Source of the DNA: JBEDUK01 sp040414485
GTDB taxonomy: Bacteria; Actinomycetota; UBA4738
Length of the DNA stretch: 64,000 nucleotides
Assembly (NCBI GenBank): GCA_040414485.1
Contig: JBEDUK010000010.1
Location: 54,798-118,797, forward strand
Direction of reading: 5' to 3'
Below the pieces are notes generated by a model, which was given only the letters and a program-made list of their open reading frames with translations, had not been told where the DNA came from and ran no database searches. Made by a program: the position numbers and the translations under genes. Below are positions 8,311 through 15,694 of this stretch, piece after piece (positions within the stretch are counted from its first letter, which is position 1; every line of letters begins with the position of its first letter).

Positions 8311-9296
8311 GCGCGGTCCCGCTGGCTCCGCCGATGCGGCTGATCGACCTCACGATCGACGGCGAGGCCGTCCGGGTCCCCGAGGGCGCGACGCTGCTGC
8401 AGGCGTGCCGCGCGCAGGGCATCGACACGCCGACGCTCTGCTACCTGGAGAGCCTCACGCCGGTGAACGTGTGCCGCGTCTGCGTCGTGGAGGTCGAGGG
8501 CTCGCGAACGCTCGTGCCCGCCTGTTCGCGGAAAGCCGAGCCCGGCATGGTCGTGCACACCGACAGCGAGCGCGTGCGCCTGTCCAGGCGCGTCGTCCTT
8601 GAGTTCCTCGGATCCTCGGTCGATCTCTCACTGGCCGGCCCGACCGTGCCGGACGGCGATCTGGCCAGGTACGCGGCCGCGTACGGCGCCGAACCGTCCC
8701 GGTACGGGACGCCGAACGGCCACGCGGAACACCCGGACCGCGACCACGCCGGGCCGGGCCACCATTACGCGCCGCGTGCCGTCGAAACGGCGACGGTCGC
8801 CCAGCCGGTCAAGGTCGACAACGACCTGTACGTGCGCGACTACGCCAAGTGCGTGCTCTGCTACAAGTGCGTGGAGGCATGCGGGACCGACGCGCAGAAC
8901 ACCTTCGCCATCGCGGTCGCGGGCCGCGGCTTCGACGCGCGGATCTCCACCGAGTACGCCGTGTCCCTGCCCGACAGCGCTTGCGTCTACTGCGGGAACT
9001 GCATCGGCGTGTGTCCGACCGGCGCGCTGATGTTCAAGTCCGAACACGACATGCGCGCGGACGGCACGTGGGATGAGGACGAACAGACCGTCACCACCAC
9101 GATCTGCCCGTACTGCGGGGTCGGGTGCAACCTCGAGGTCCACGTGCAGAACAACTCGATCGTGAAGGTCACGAGCCCCATGGACCACAGCGTGACCAGC
9201 GGGCACCTCTGCATCAAGGGCCGCTTCGGCTTCCAGTACGTGCAGAGCCGCCGCGGCCCGGACGCGGTCGCCTCCGAGGACGGCGGCTCAACCTAG
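8307..9296 (+). CDS. Detached N-terminal Fe-S half of formate dehydrogenase alpha (NuoG-like plus Mop Fe4S domain)
   Basis: 329-residue electron-transfer protein. In order: a plant-type [2Fe-2S] ferredoxin domain (Cys45, Cys56, Cys59, Cys73); a His-rich linker (about 130-160); two [4Fe-4S] clusters (Cys182/185/188/192 and Cys226/229/232/236); then the [4Fe-4S] domain that normally opens a Mo-bisMGD oxidoreductase (Cys267, Cys270, Cys274, Cys302). It ends at GRFGFQYVQSRRGPDAV. In one-piece FdhA proteins the catalytic domain continues from this point; here that domain is the product of 4458-6413. The His-Cys3 cluster seen between the first two modules in NuoG and FdsA is missing, because its ligands are replaced. 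ATG 8307 overlaps the previous stop. It converges, with overlapping stops, on a channel gene. Confidence 0.9.
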   Translation: MSAVPLAPPMRLIDLTIDGEAVRVPEGATLLQACRAQGIDTPTLCYLESLTPVNVCRVCVVEVEGSRTLVPACSRKAEPGMVVHTDSERVRLSRRVVLEFLGSSVDLSLAGPTVPDGDLARYAAAYGAEPSRYGTPNGHAEHPDRDHAGPGHHYAPRAVETATVAQPVKVDNDLYVRDYAKCVLCYKCVEACGTDAQNTFAIAVAGRGFDARISTEYAVSLPDSACVYCGNCIGVCPTGALMFKSEHDMRADGTWDEDEQTVTTTICPYCGVGCNLEVHVQNNSIVKVTSPMDHSVTSGHLCIKGRFGFQYVQSRRGPDAVASEDGGST

Positions 9297-10285
9297 GAAC
9301 GCTCCGCGGCTCGAAGGGTCTCCTGCGCCCCCAGCAGGAGCAGCATGTCTCCCGGATGCAGCTGCTGATCCGCCTGCGGATTCGGCTGAACCTGACCGTC
9401 GGCGTGCCGTATGGCGAGCACCGAGGCCGCGCCGACCACATCGCTGATGCGCTGGCCGACCATCGCGGAGTCGTGTTCGACCACGACCTCGTCGAGCCGG
9501 AGCGGATTCGGACCGGCCCGCCCGACCTCCAGATAGTCGACCACCCGGGGGCGCAGCGAGAGCATCGCCATGTGCCGCCCGCTGGAGACGAAGGGGGAAA
9601 CGACGCGGTCGGCGCCGGCCCGCAGCAGGCGGTCGGGCGAGTCGGGCTCTGAGGCGCGCGCCACGATGAACAGCCCCGGGTTGATCGAGCGCGCGATGAG
9701 GGCGATGTAGACGTTCGTCGCGTCGGAGTCAACGGCGCACGCAAGGAACCGCGCGCGTTCGACTCCGGCCGAACGGAGCACCGCCTCGTCGGCGGCCTCC
9801 CCGATCACATAGCTGGCGCCGTCCCGCTCGAGCTGCTCCGCGTGCTCCTCCTTCGCCTCGATCACCACGAACGGCACGCCCTCGTCCTGGTAGGTCCGCG
9901 CGATCGCGCGTCCCACGCGGCCGTACGCGCACACGATCGCGTGGTTCGACATCCGGTCGATCTGGTGCTGCATCCTCGTCCTCCTCGCGCGTTCCGCGCC
10001 GCCGCCCTCGGCCACCCACCCGGCCACGACCGACACCGTGACCAGGACCAGGCCGACGCCGAACACGATCAGGCTGATGGCGAACACCATGCCGCCGGCG
10101 TCGAGCGGGTGGACCTCCCGGAATCCCACCGTCGTGAGCGTGGTCACGGTCATGTAGACCGAATCCAGCACCGACCAGTGCTCGATCAGCGCGAAGCCGG
10201 CGATACCGTACGCGGCCACCGCGAACAGCAGCACCGCCGGCCATCGGAGCCGGCGCCAGAGCGAGGGGTGGTGGACGTCCGCCAT
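9293..10285 (-). CDS. Two-TM potassium channel with RCK/TrkA-N domain
   Basis: 330-residue K+ channel subunit. TM1 is at about residues 15-33, then a pore helix and filter TTLTTVGFREVHP (about 48-60), then TM2 (about 62-85). The cytosolic part has an RCK (TrkA-N) Rossmann fold (HAIVCAYGRVGRAIARTYQDEG, about residues 115-136) and a C-terminal TrkA-C domain. The filter reads TVGFR instead of TVGYG, so Arg56 stands where the second filter Gly is expected. Start ATG 10285 is taken because the longer frame (to 10381) adds residues unlike the family. Convergent with the FDH operon, overlapping by four bases. Confidence 0.85.
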   Translation of the reverse strand: MADVHHPSLWRRLRWPAVLLFAVAAYGIAGFALIEHWSVLDSVYMTVTTLTTVGFREVHPLDAGGMVFAISLIVFGVGLVLVTVSVVAGWVAEGGGAERARRTRMQHQIDRMSNHAIVCAYGRVGRAIARTYQDEGVPFVVIEAKEEHAEQLERDGASYVIGEAADEAVLRSAGVERARFLACAVDSDATNVYIALIARSINPGLFIVARASEPDSPDRLLRAGADRVVSPFVSSGRHMAMLSLRPRVVDYLEVGRAGPNPLRLDEVVVEHDSAMVGQRISDVVGAASVLAIRHADGQVQPNPQADQQLHPGDMLLLLGAQETLRAAERS

Positions 10286-10338
10286 GGTGGCGAGCAGCGT
10301 ATTCGAATGAGCGCCGGCGAACCGAACCCCCCCATGCA

Positions 10339-10369
10339 CGAGGCCCCGGGAATGGCTCCCGGGGCCTCG
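10339..10369 (-). terminator. Strong hairpin, likely yceI terminator
   Basis: A perfect 13-bp inverted repeat (CGAGGCCCCGGGA with TCCCGGGGCCTCG) with a 5-base ATGGC loop, 37 bases past the yceI stop. There is no T tract on the yceI strand, as is common for hairpin terminators in very GC-rich bacteria. It also insulates the channel gene promoter. Confidence 0.7.
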
Positions 10370-10405
10370 CTTGCGGTCCACGTTCGCGGACGCCGTCCGC
10401 GGCGA

Positions 10406-10981
10406 CTACGCCTCCAGGGCGTTCTTCCGCTTGATCGCGGAGACGTTCAGCTCGATCTTGAGCTCGTCGCCGACCAGGACGCCACCGGCTTCGAGCATCG
10501 CGTTCCAGTTCACTCCCCAGTCCCTGCGGTTGATCCTGGTGGTCGCGACGACTCCGGCCCGCGTGTTGCCCCACGGGTCCGGGCCGATGCCCTCGAAAGA
10601 CATGTCCAGGGCCACCTCACGAGTGACCCCGCGCATGCTGAGGTCGCCCCACACCTTGTAGTCGCGGTCCCCGATCTGCTCGATGTGCGTCGAACGGAAC
10701 GTGATCGTCGGGTGCTGCTCGACGTGCAGGAAGTCCTCGGACTTCAGGTGCCCGTCGCGCGTCTCGTTGCGGGTGTCGATGCTGCTTGCGTCGATCTCGA
10801 CCTCGACGCGCGAGTCCTCGAGCGACTCGCCCACCGTGATCGCGCCGTTGAATCCGGTGAACCGGCCGCGGACCGAGGTCAGCATGGCGTACCGGGCCAC
10901 GGCCTCGACCGTGGTGTGGTTCGGATCGATGTCCCACGTCCCCACCAGTTCGGGGGCGATCGTCTTCGTCGCCGTCGTCAT
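10406..10981 (-). CDS. YceI family lipid-binding-like protein
   Basis: 191-residue protein with the YceI lipocalin-like beta-barrel pattern: GTWDIDPNHTTVEAVARY at the N-terminus, then VEVEIDASSIDTRNETRDGHLKSEDFL and DLSMRGVTREVALD. The family binds isoprenoid or other amphiphilic molecules. No signal peptide is visible, so it is predicted cytosolic. The ATG 10981 start excludes an Arg-rich upstream extension lacking family similarity, and a purine-rich Shine-Dalgarno-like GAAAGGAG precedes it. Divergent from a MarR-type regulator, with two tandem palindromes in the shared intergenic region, so it is likely controlled by that regulator. Confidence 0.88.
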   Translation of the reverse strand: MTTATKTIAPELVGTWDIDPNHTTVEAVARYAMLTSVRGRFTGFNGAITVGESLEDSRVEVEIDASSIDTRNETRDGHLKSEDFLHVEQHPTITFRSTHIEQIGDRDYKVWGDLSMRGVTREVALDMSFEGIGPDPWGNTRAGVVATTRINRRDWGVNWNAMLEAGGVLVGDELKIELNVSAIKRKNALEA

Positions 10982-11066
10982 GCGGTGCTCCTTTCTCCGC
11001 GCTTCCTGCCCTCGGCCTCGTTTTCGGCCGCTACGATCCGGAAGAACGCGGGTGCCGTGGCGGTTA

Positions 11067-11093
11067 TTCCTATACGAAATATTCTTGTACGAA
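11067..11093. promoter_or_regulatory. Two tandem palindromic operator-like sites between yceI and marR
   Basis: Two 12-mers, TTCCTATACGAA (11067-11078) and TTCTTGTACGAA (11082-11093), start 15 bp apart and share the form TTCnTnTACGAA. Each is an imperfect palindrome with TTC/GAA ends, as expected for a dimeric winged-helix regulator. They lie just upstream of the marR start and in the yceI promoter region. The binding protein is inferred to be the adjacent MarR product; no binding data are visible from sequence. Confidence 0.55.
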
Positions 11094-11103
11094 GGACAGC
11101 GCC

Positions 11104-11667
11104 ATGCAAGGGGGACGGACGTCGATGACGGAGCCAGCGACCACGCGAACGGATGCGCCGGCACTGGCCGGCGCGCGTGCCTCCGCCTGCGAGGCGGCGG
11201 GCGCCCGGTTCCACGAGCTCATGGGCGCATCCGGCCGCGACGTGGACGCGAGCCTCCCGGTCATCGCGCTCATCCGCGCAGAGGGCCGGATGGCCCGCGC
11301 GTTCGAGCGTGCGCTCGCGTCGACCGGCGTGACCGAGGTCCAGTTCAACGTCCTCATGGAGCTCGCGGCGAACGAGGGCAGGCTCGCGCTGTGCGCCCTC
11401 GCCCAGCGCCTGCTGAAGTCGCCGGCGAACGTCAGCGCGCTGGTCGACCGCATGGAGCGGGACGGATACGTCCGGCGCGTGCGGGGCGAGCGCGACCGCC
11501 GCACCGTGCTGGCGGAGCTCACCGAGGACGGCTGGCGTGCCCTCGGCCGCTCGGCCCCGGCCGTGTTCGAAACCGAGCAGCAGGTCCTGGCGGGGATGTC
11601 GCAATCGGACCGCGCACGATTGGCGTCTCTCCTGGACCGGATCGTTCGCGACGACGACAACGCATGA
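11104..11667 (+). CDS. MarR family transcriptional regulator
   Basis: 187 residues with a MarR winged-helix domain at about residues 60-150: QFNVLMELAANEGRLALCALAQRLLKSPANVSALVDRMERDGYVRR, then the wing GERDRRTVLAELTEDG. The family usually represses a divergent operon and releases DNA on binding a phenolic or oxidising ligand. ATG 11104 has GAAGGA seven bases upstream; ATG 11125 with AAGGGGG upstream is an alternative. The ribosome site of the first start overlaps the second palindrome, which would suit autoregulation. The predicted target is yceI. Confidence 0.85.
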   Translation: MQGGRTSMTEPATTRTDAPALAGARASACEAAGARFHELMGASGRDVDASLPVIALIRAEGRMARAFERALASTGVTEVQFNVLMELAANEGRLALCALAQRLLKSPANVSALVDRMERDGYVRRVRGERDRRTVLAELTEDGWRALGRSAPAVFETEQQVLAGMSQSDRARLASLLDRIVRDDDNA

Positions 11668-11835
11668 TCGCCGGCTGACCGATTCATTTCCGCATCCTCC
11701 TCGCCACTTCCGGGCGCACGAACGGCGTGAAGTGGCATCGGGACTCCACCGCAAGCTGAAGCGATCTCCCCATAACCTCTACCCCGCCCACAGAAGGCCG
11801 AACGTTCGACCCGGATGAGAGGGCAAGGGAGCGCG

Positions 11836-12846
11836 ATGGACGGCGTCTGGTTCCTGGTGGCGGCCGCGGTGAGCCTGGCCACGAGCTGGGTGCTGGTCAC
11901 ACGACTCGAACGCATCGGCGAGGCGGCCGGCCTCGCCGAAGGCCTCCTCGGGCTCCTCGCGGCGCTGGCGGCGGACGTCCCCGAGATCACCTCGGCCTTC
12001 ACCGCGCTCGCTCACCACGAGCACGCCGTGGGCGCCGGCGTGGTCATCGGATCGAACGTCTTCAACCTCGCCGCCCTCATCGGCCTCGGGGCGGTGGTCG
12101 CCGGGCTGGTCCGGCTGCATCGGCGCGTGGTCGTGCTCGGTGGGCTCTTCGCCATGCCGATCGCGATCGTGTGCCTCCTGGCGGTGGTCGGGGTCCTCGG
12201 AGCCGTCCCGGCGTTCATCCTCTCGGCCGTCATGCTCGCGGTGTACGCGATGGTCCTGGCCGAGGGTCGAGGACGGCCGGGGCGCCTGGGGCGGCTCGCC
12301 GTGCCCGGTTGGCTGGACGGCTCGATCCGTACGGCGGTGGCGGAGGAGGAGCAGGAGCTGCTCGAAGCGATCCATCCCAGGCGTGGGACGGTCGTGGACG
12401 GAGTGGTCGCGGCGGTCGCCCTGCTGGTCGTGCTGGCGGCGAGCGTCGCCATGGAGCGGTCCGCGTCGGCGTTCGGCGCGGCGCACGGATGGTCCGAGAT
12501 CGTGATCGGCGGCCTCGTCCTCGCGGCCGCCACGAGCCTGCCGAACGCGGTGGCGGGCGTCTACCTGGCGTCGAAGGGGCGCGGCGCGGCGGCGCTCAGC
12601 ACGACCTTGAACAGCAACAGCATCAACGTGACGATCGGGCTCCTCCTGCCCGCCATGTTCCTCGGGCTGGGTGCCACGTCGACCGCCGCGGCGCTCACGA
12701 CGGCCTGGTACGTGGGCTTGACGATCCTGGTGCTCGCGGCCGCCTACGTGCGGCGCGGGATCGGGCGTCCGATCGGCCTGGTGATCGTCGGCACCTACGC
12801 GGCCTTCGTCGCGGTGCTGCTCGGCGCCGGCCCCTCAGTGAGGTGA
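11836..12846 (+). CDS. Cation/Ca2+ antiporter superfamily membrane protein
   Basis: 336-residue integral membrane protein with about ten hydrophobic segments and the two inverted alpha repeats of the CaCA superfamily. Repeat 1 is LAADVPEITSAF (Glu50) with GSNVFN at 72-77; repeat 2 is ATSLPNAVAGV (Asn237) with NSNSIN at 259-264. A charged cytosolic loop (about 143-185) separates the halves. In typical exchangers both repeats contribute an acidic residue; here the second is Asn, so ion selectivity or stoichiometry may differ. ATG 11836 has AAGGGA upstream; an ATG at 11815 is weaker. Its 3' end overlaps the convergent sufU gene by 12 bases. Confidence 0.8.
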   Translation: MDGVWFLVAAAVSLATSWVLVTRLERIGEAAGLAEGLLGLLAALAADVPEITSAFTALAHHEHAVGAGVVIGSNVFNLAALIGLGAVVAGLVRLHRRVVVLGGLFAMPIAIVCLLAVVGVLGAVPAFILSAVMLAVYAMVLAEGRGRPGRLGRLAVPGWLDGSIRTAVAEEEQELLEAIHPRRGTVVDGVVAAVALLVVLAASVAMERSASAFGAAHGWSEIVIGGLVLAAATSLPNAVAGVYLASKGRGAAALSTTLNSNSINVTIGLLLPAMFLGLGATSTAAALTTAWYVGLTILVLAAAYVRRGIGRPIGLVIVGTYAAFVAVLLGAGPSVR

Positions 12847-13293
12847 TTCGCCGGACGCGACGGCTTTGTCGGCGTCAGCGGTCAGCGCATCCTGCAGGAC
12901 GTCCCACGCGAGCACCGCGCACTTGATCCGAACCGGGTACTTGACCACGCCCTTCAGCGCGGCCAGGTCACCCATGGATTCCTCGTCCGGTTCGGCGGCG
13001 CCCTCCATGAACGAGCGGAACTCCGACGCCAGGCCGAGCGCCCGGTCCACGGGCTGGCCGGCCACCGCTTCGGTCATCATGGACGCGCTCGCCTGACTGA
13101 TCGAACATCCGGAACCCTCGAACGCGACCCCTTCCAGCACGCCGTCCCGCACCTGCGCGTGGACCGTGATCTCGTCCCCGCACAGCGGGTTGTTCTTCGA
13201 ACAGCTGAACTCGGCCCCCGGCAGGTCTCGCTTGTTCCGGGGGTTCTTGTAGTGGTCGAGGATGACCTCCTTGTACAGCTCCTCAAGCGCCAA
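12835..13293 (-). CDS. sufU: SufU sulfur-transfer protein
   Basis: 152-residue zinc-dependent sulfur shuttle that accepts sulfur from SufS and passes it to the SufBCD scaffold. The family ligands are present: Cys38 and Asp40 (NPLCGD), Cys63 (GSGCSIS) and Cys125 (KCAVLAW). The insertion between residues about 85 and 115 distinguishes SufU from IscU. Last gene of the suf unit; its start overlaps the sufS stop region by 11 bases. Confidence 0.95.
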   Translation of the reverse strand: MALEELYKEVILDHYKNPRNKRDLPGAEFSCSKNNPLCGDEITVHAQVRDGVLEGVAFEGSGCSISQASASMMTEAVAGQPVDRALGLASEFRSFMEGAAEPDEESMGDLAALKGVVKYPVRIKCAVLAWDVLQDALTADADKAVASGESPH

Positions 13294-14539
13294 AGAACGC
13301 CTCCGCCTTCATGAGCGACGCCACCAATGCATCCACCTCGTCGTGGGAGTTATACACGTAGAACGACGCACGGGCGGTCGCCGGAACCCCCAAGAGGCGC
13401 ATCAGCGGCTGCGCGCAGTGGTGCCCGGCGCGGATGCAGACGCCGTCGGTGTCCAGGACCTGCGCCAGGTCGTGCGGATGGATGTCGCGGAACCAGAACG
13501 ACACCGCGCCGCCGCGCTTCTCCACGTCGTGCGGGCCGAAAACGACCGCGCCGATCTCCTCCAGGCGCCGGGTCGCGTACGCGGTGATCTCCTTTTCGTG
13601 CTGCCGGACGTTCTCCATCCCCAGGTCCGTCAGGTAGCGCACCGCGGTCGCCAGGCCGACCTCCTCGGCGATGTTCATCGTTCCGGCTTCGAACTTCCAG
13701 GGGATCTCCTTGAACGTCGACTCCTCGAGCTCGACCCGCATGATCATCTCGCCGCCGCCCAGGAACGGGTCCATCTCCTCCAGGCGCTCGCGCTTGCCGT
13801 AGAGCCCACCGGAGGCGGTCGGTCCGAGCATCTTGTGGCCGCTGATCGTGAGGAAGTCGACGTCCAGCGCCGTGACGTCGACCGGCACGTGCGGCACCAT
13901 CTGCGCGCCGTCGACCAGGATGGCCGCGCCCGCGGCGTGGGCGGCGTCGGCCAGCGTGCGGATCGGCGGCAGCGTGCCCAATACGTTCGACATGCCCGTG
14001 ACGCACACCAAGCGGGTCCGTTCGTTGATCAGACCGTCCTCCAAATCCGTGAGGTCGATCGACCCGTCCTCGGCAAGGGGGATGAACCGGAGCTTCGCTC
14101 CGGTGGCCTGCGCCGCGAACTGCCACGGCACCAGGTTCGAATGGTGCTCGAGGACCGACAGCAGGATCTCGTCGCCCTCGCGGAGGATCTTCCGCGCGAA
14201 GCCGTACGAGACCAGGTTCGTCGACTCGGTCGTGCCGCGGGTGAAGATCACCGTCGCGGGGTCCGGCGCGCCGATGAACCGCGCGAGCGTCGCCCGGGCG
14301 TCCTCGTACATGGCCGTGGCCTCTTCGGCCAGTGTGTACACGCCGCGGTGGATGTTCGCGTTGTGCCGCTCGTAGAAGTCGTTCACCGCGTCGAGCACCT
14401 GGCGCGGCTTCTGACTCGTGGCGGATGAGTCCAGGTACACGAGCGGCACGGTCCCATCCGGCCCGACGCGCCGTTCCAGGATCGGGAAGTCCTTCCGGAT
14501 CCGTTCGATGTCCAGGCTTCGGCTCACCGTCACGCTCAC
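13283..14539 (-). CDS. sufS: Cysteine desulfurase SufS
   Basis: 418-residue PLP enzyme (group II cysteine desulfurase) releasing sulfur from L-cysteine as a persulfide. The PLP-binding Lys is Lys236 (TISGHKMLGP), His-rich EHHSNLVPW lies at 131-139, and the persulfide Cys375 is in RAGHHCAQP. Length is normal for the family. It lies between sufC (12 bases upstream) and sufU (overlapping), consistent with SufS-SufU partnership. Confidence 0.96.
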   Translation of the reverse strand: MSVTVSRSLDIERIRKDFPILERRVGPDGTVPLVYLDSSATSQKPRQVLDAVNDFYERHNANIHRGVYTLAEEATAMYEDARATLARFIGAPDPATVIFTRGTTESTNLVSYGFARKILREGDEILLSVLEHHSNLVPWQFAAQATGAKLRFIPLAEDGSIDLTDLEDGLINERTRLVCVTGMSNVLGTLPPIRTLADAAHAAGAAILVDGAQMVPHVPVDVTALDVDFLTISGHKMLGPTASGGLYGKRERLEEMDPFLGGGEMIMRVELEESTFKEIPWKFEAGTMNIAEEVGLATAVRYLTDLGMENVRQHEKEITAYATRRLEEIGAVVFGPHDVEKRGGAVSFWFRDIHPHDLAQVLDTDGVCIRAGHHCAQPLMRLLGVPATARASFYVYNSHDEVDALVASLMKAEAFFGA

Positions 14540-14551
14540 GGCCCCATCCTC

Positions 14552-15358
14552 CTACTGCTGCGGCTCCGCCTCCACGCCCAGTTCGGCCCGGAGACCCTCG
14601 TAGCCCTTCTGCTCCAGCTCGTGTGCCAGTTCCGGCCCGCCCGAGAGCACGATCCGGCCGCTCATCATCACGTGGATGTGGTCCGGGGTGATGTAGTTCA
14701 GGATCCGCTGGTAGTGCGTGATGATCAGCACGCCCAGATCGGGCCCGATCAGCCGGTCCACGCCCTGCGCCACGGCCTTGAGCGAGTCGATGTCCAGCCC
14801 GCTGTCGGTCTCGTCCAGGATCGCGATCGACGGCTCGAGCACCGCCAGTTGCAGGACCTCGTTCTTCTTCTTCTCCCCGCCGGAGAACCCCTGGTTGACG
14901 TAGCGGCGGACCATCTCGTCGTCCACGCCGAGCAGGTCCATCTTCTCCTTCATGAGCTTGCGGAACGCGAGCGCGCTGGTGGTCTCGCCCTTCACGGCGT
15001 TGTACGCCGTCCGGAGGAAGTTCACCACCGACACGCCCGGGATCTCGGTCGGGTACTGGAAGGCGAGGAACAGCCCCAGTTGCGCGCGCTTGTCCGGCGC
15101 CAGCGAGGTGATGTCCTCGCCACGGAACCGGATCTCGCCGGCCGTGACCTTGTAGGTGGGGCGGCCCATGAGGACGTTCGCCAGGGTGGACTTCCCCGAC
15201 CCGTTCGGCCCCATCAGCGCGTGAACCTGCCCCTGTGTGATCGTCAGGTCGATCCCCTTCAGGATCTCCTTGCCCTCCACTTCCGCGTGGAGGCCGCGGA
15301 TCTCCAGGGTCGCCGCACCCTCCTTCGTCTCGCGCATCGTCGCTTCGGTCGTCGCCAT
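14552..15358 (-). CDS. sufC: SufC ABC-type ATPase of the Fe-S scaffold
   Basis: 268-residue cytosolic ABC ATPase that drives conformational change in SufB-SufD. Walker A is GPNGSGKST (50-58); the signature is FSGGEKKKNE, with the Lys-rich SufC variant; Walker B is SIAILDETDSGLD; the H-loop is ITHYQRIL. Nine bases separate it from the Rieske gene upstream. The N-terminal 18 residues are an unstructured extension. Confidence 0.96.
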   Translation of the reverse strand: MATTEATMRETKEGAATLEIRGLHAEVEGKEILKGIDLTITQGQVHALMGPNGSGKSTLANVLMGRPTYKVTAGEIRFRGEDITSLAPDKRAQLGLFLAFQYPTEIPGVSVVNFLRTAYNAVKGETTSALAFRKLMKEKMDLLGVDDEMVRRYVNQGFSGGEKKKNEVLQLAVLEPSIAILDETDSGLDIDSLKAVAQGVDRLIGPDLGVLIITHYQRILNYITPDHIHVMMSGRIVLSGGPELAHELEQKGYEGLRAELGVEAEPQQ

Positions 15359-15367
15359 GTCTGTCGT

Positions 15368-15694
15368 CTACTCCTTGCCCATCTCGATCAGGATCGCGTC
15401 GCCTTCGACCTTCACCGGGAAGACCGGCACCGGCTTGGTGGCCGGCAGCGCCCTCGGCCGGCCCGTCTCCAGGTCGAACATCGAGCCGTGCTTCGGGCAC
15501 TCGATCGTGCCGTCCTCTGCGTCCACCTCGCCGTCCGAGAGGTGGTAGTGCTCGTGGGAGCAGATGTCGCCAACCGCCCGGAACACGCCGTCGCCCAGGT
15601 TGACCAGCGCGACCTCGCTGCCGTCGACCAGCACGTGACGGGCCTCGCCCTCGGGGACGTCGCCCACCCGCGCCACCTCAACCAGGTCACCCAT
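15368..15694 (-). CDS. Rieske-type [2Fe-2S] ferredoxin in the suf operon
   Basis: 108-residue Rieske protein with both ligand boxes: CSHEHYHLSDG (Cys-x-His) and CPKHGSMF (Cys-x2-His). It resembles the small ferredoxin subunits of aromatic dioxygenases. In suf clusters of GC-rich bacteria such a gene often sits between sufD and sufC and probably supplies electrons to, or is matured by, the assembly machinery. It overlaps sufD by eight bases, so it is co-translated. Confidence 0.92.
   Translation of the reverse strand: MGDLVEVARVGDVPEGEARHVLVDGSEVALVNLGDGVFRAVGDICSHEHYHLSDGEVDAEDGTIECPKHGSMFDLETGRPRALPATKPVPVFPVKVEGDAILIEMGKE

Noticed and set aside
11688..11750. Inverted repeat CCACTTC ... GAAGTGG before the antiporter
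   Set aside because: Seven-base arms 18 bases apart are expected by chance at this GC content, and no second copy or regulator supports it.
13350..15500. A 716-residue open frame over sufS and sufC on the same strand
   Set aside because: Low-complexity GC-rich frame; real SufS and SufC motifs lie in the other frames.
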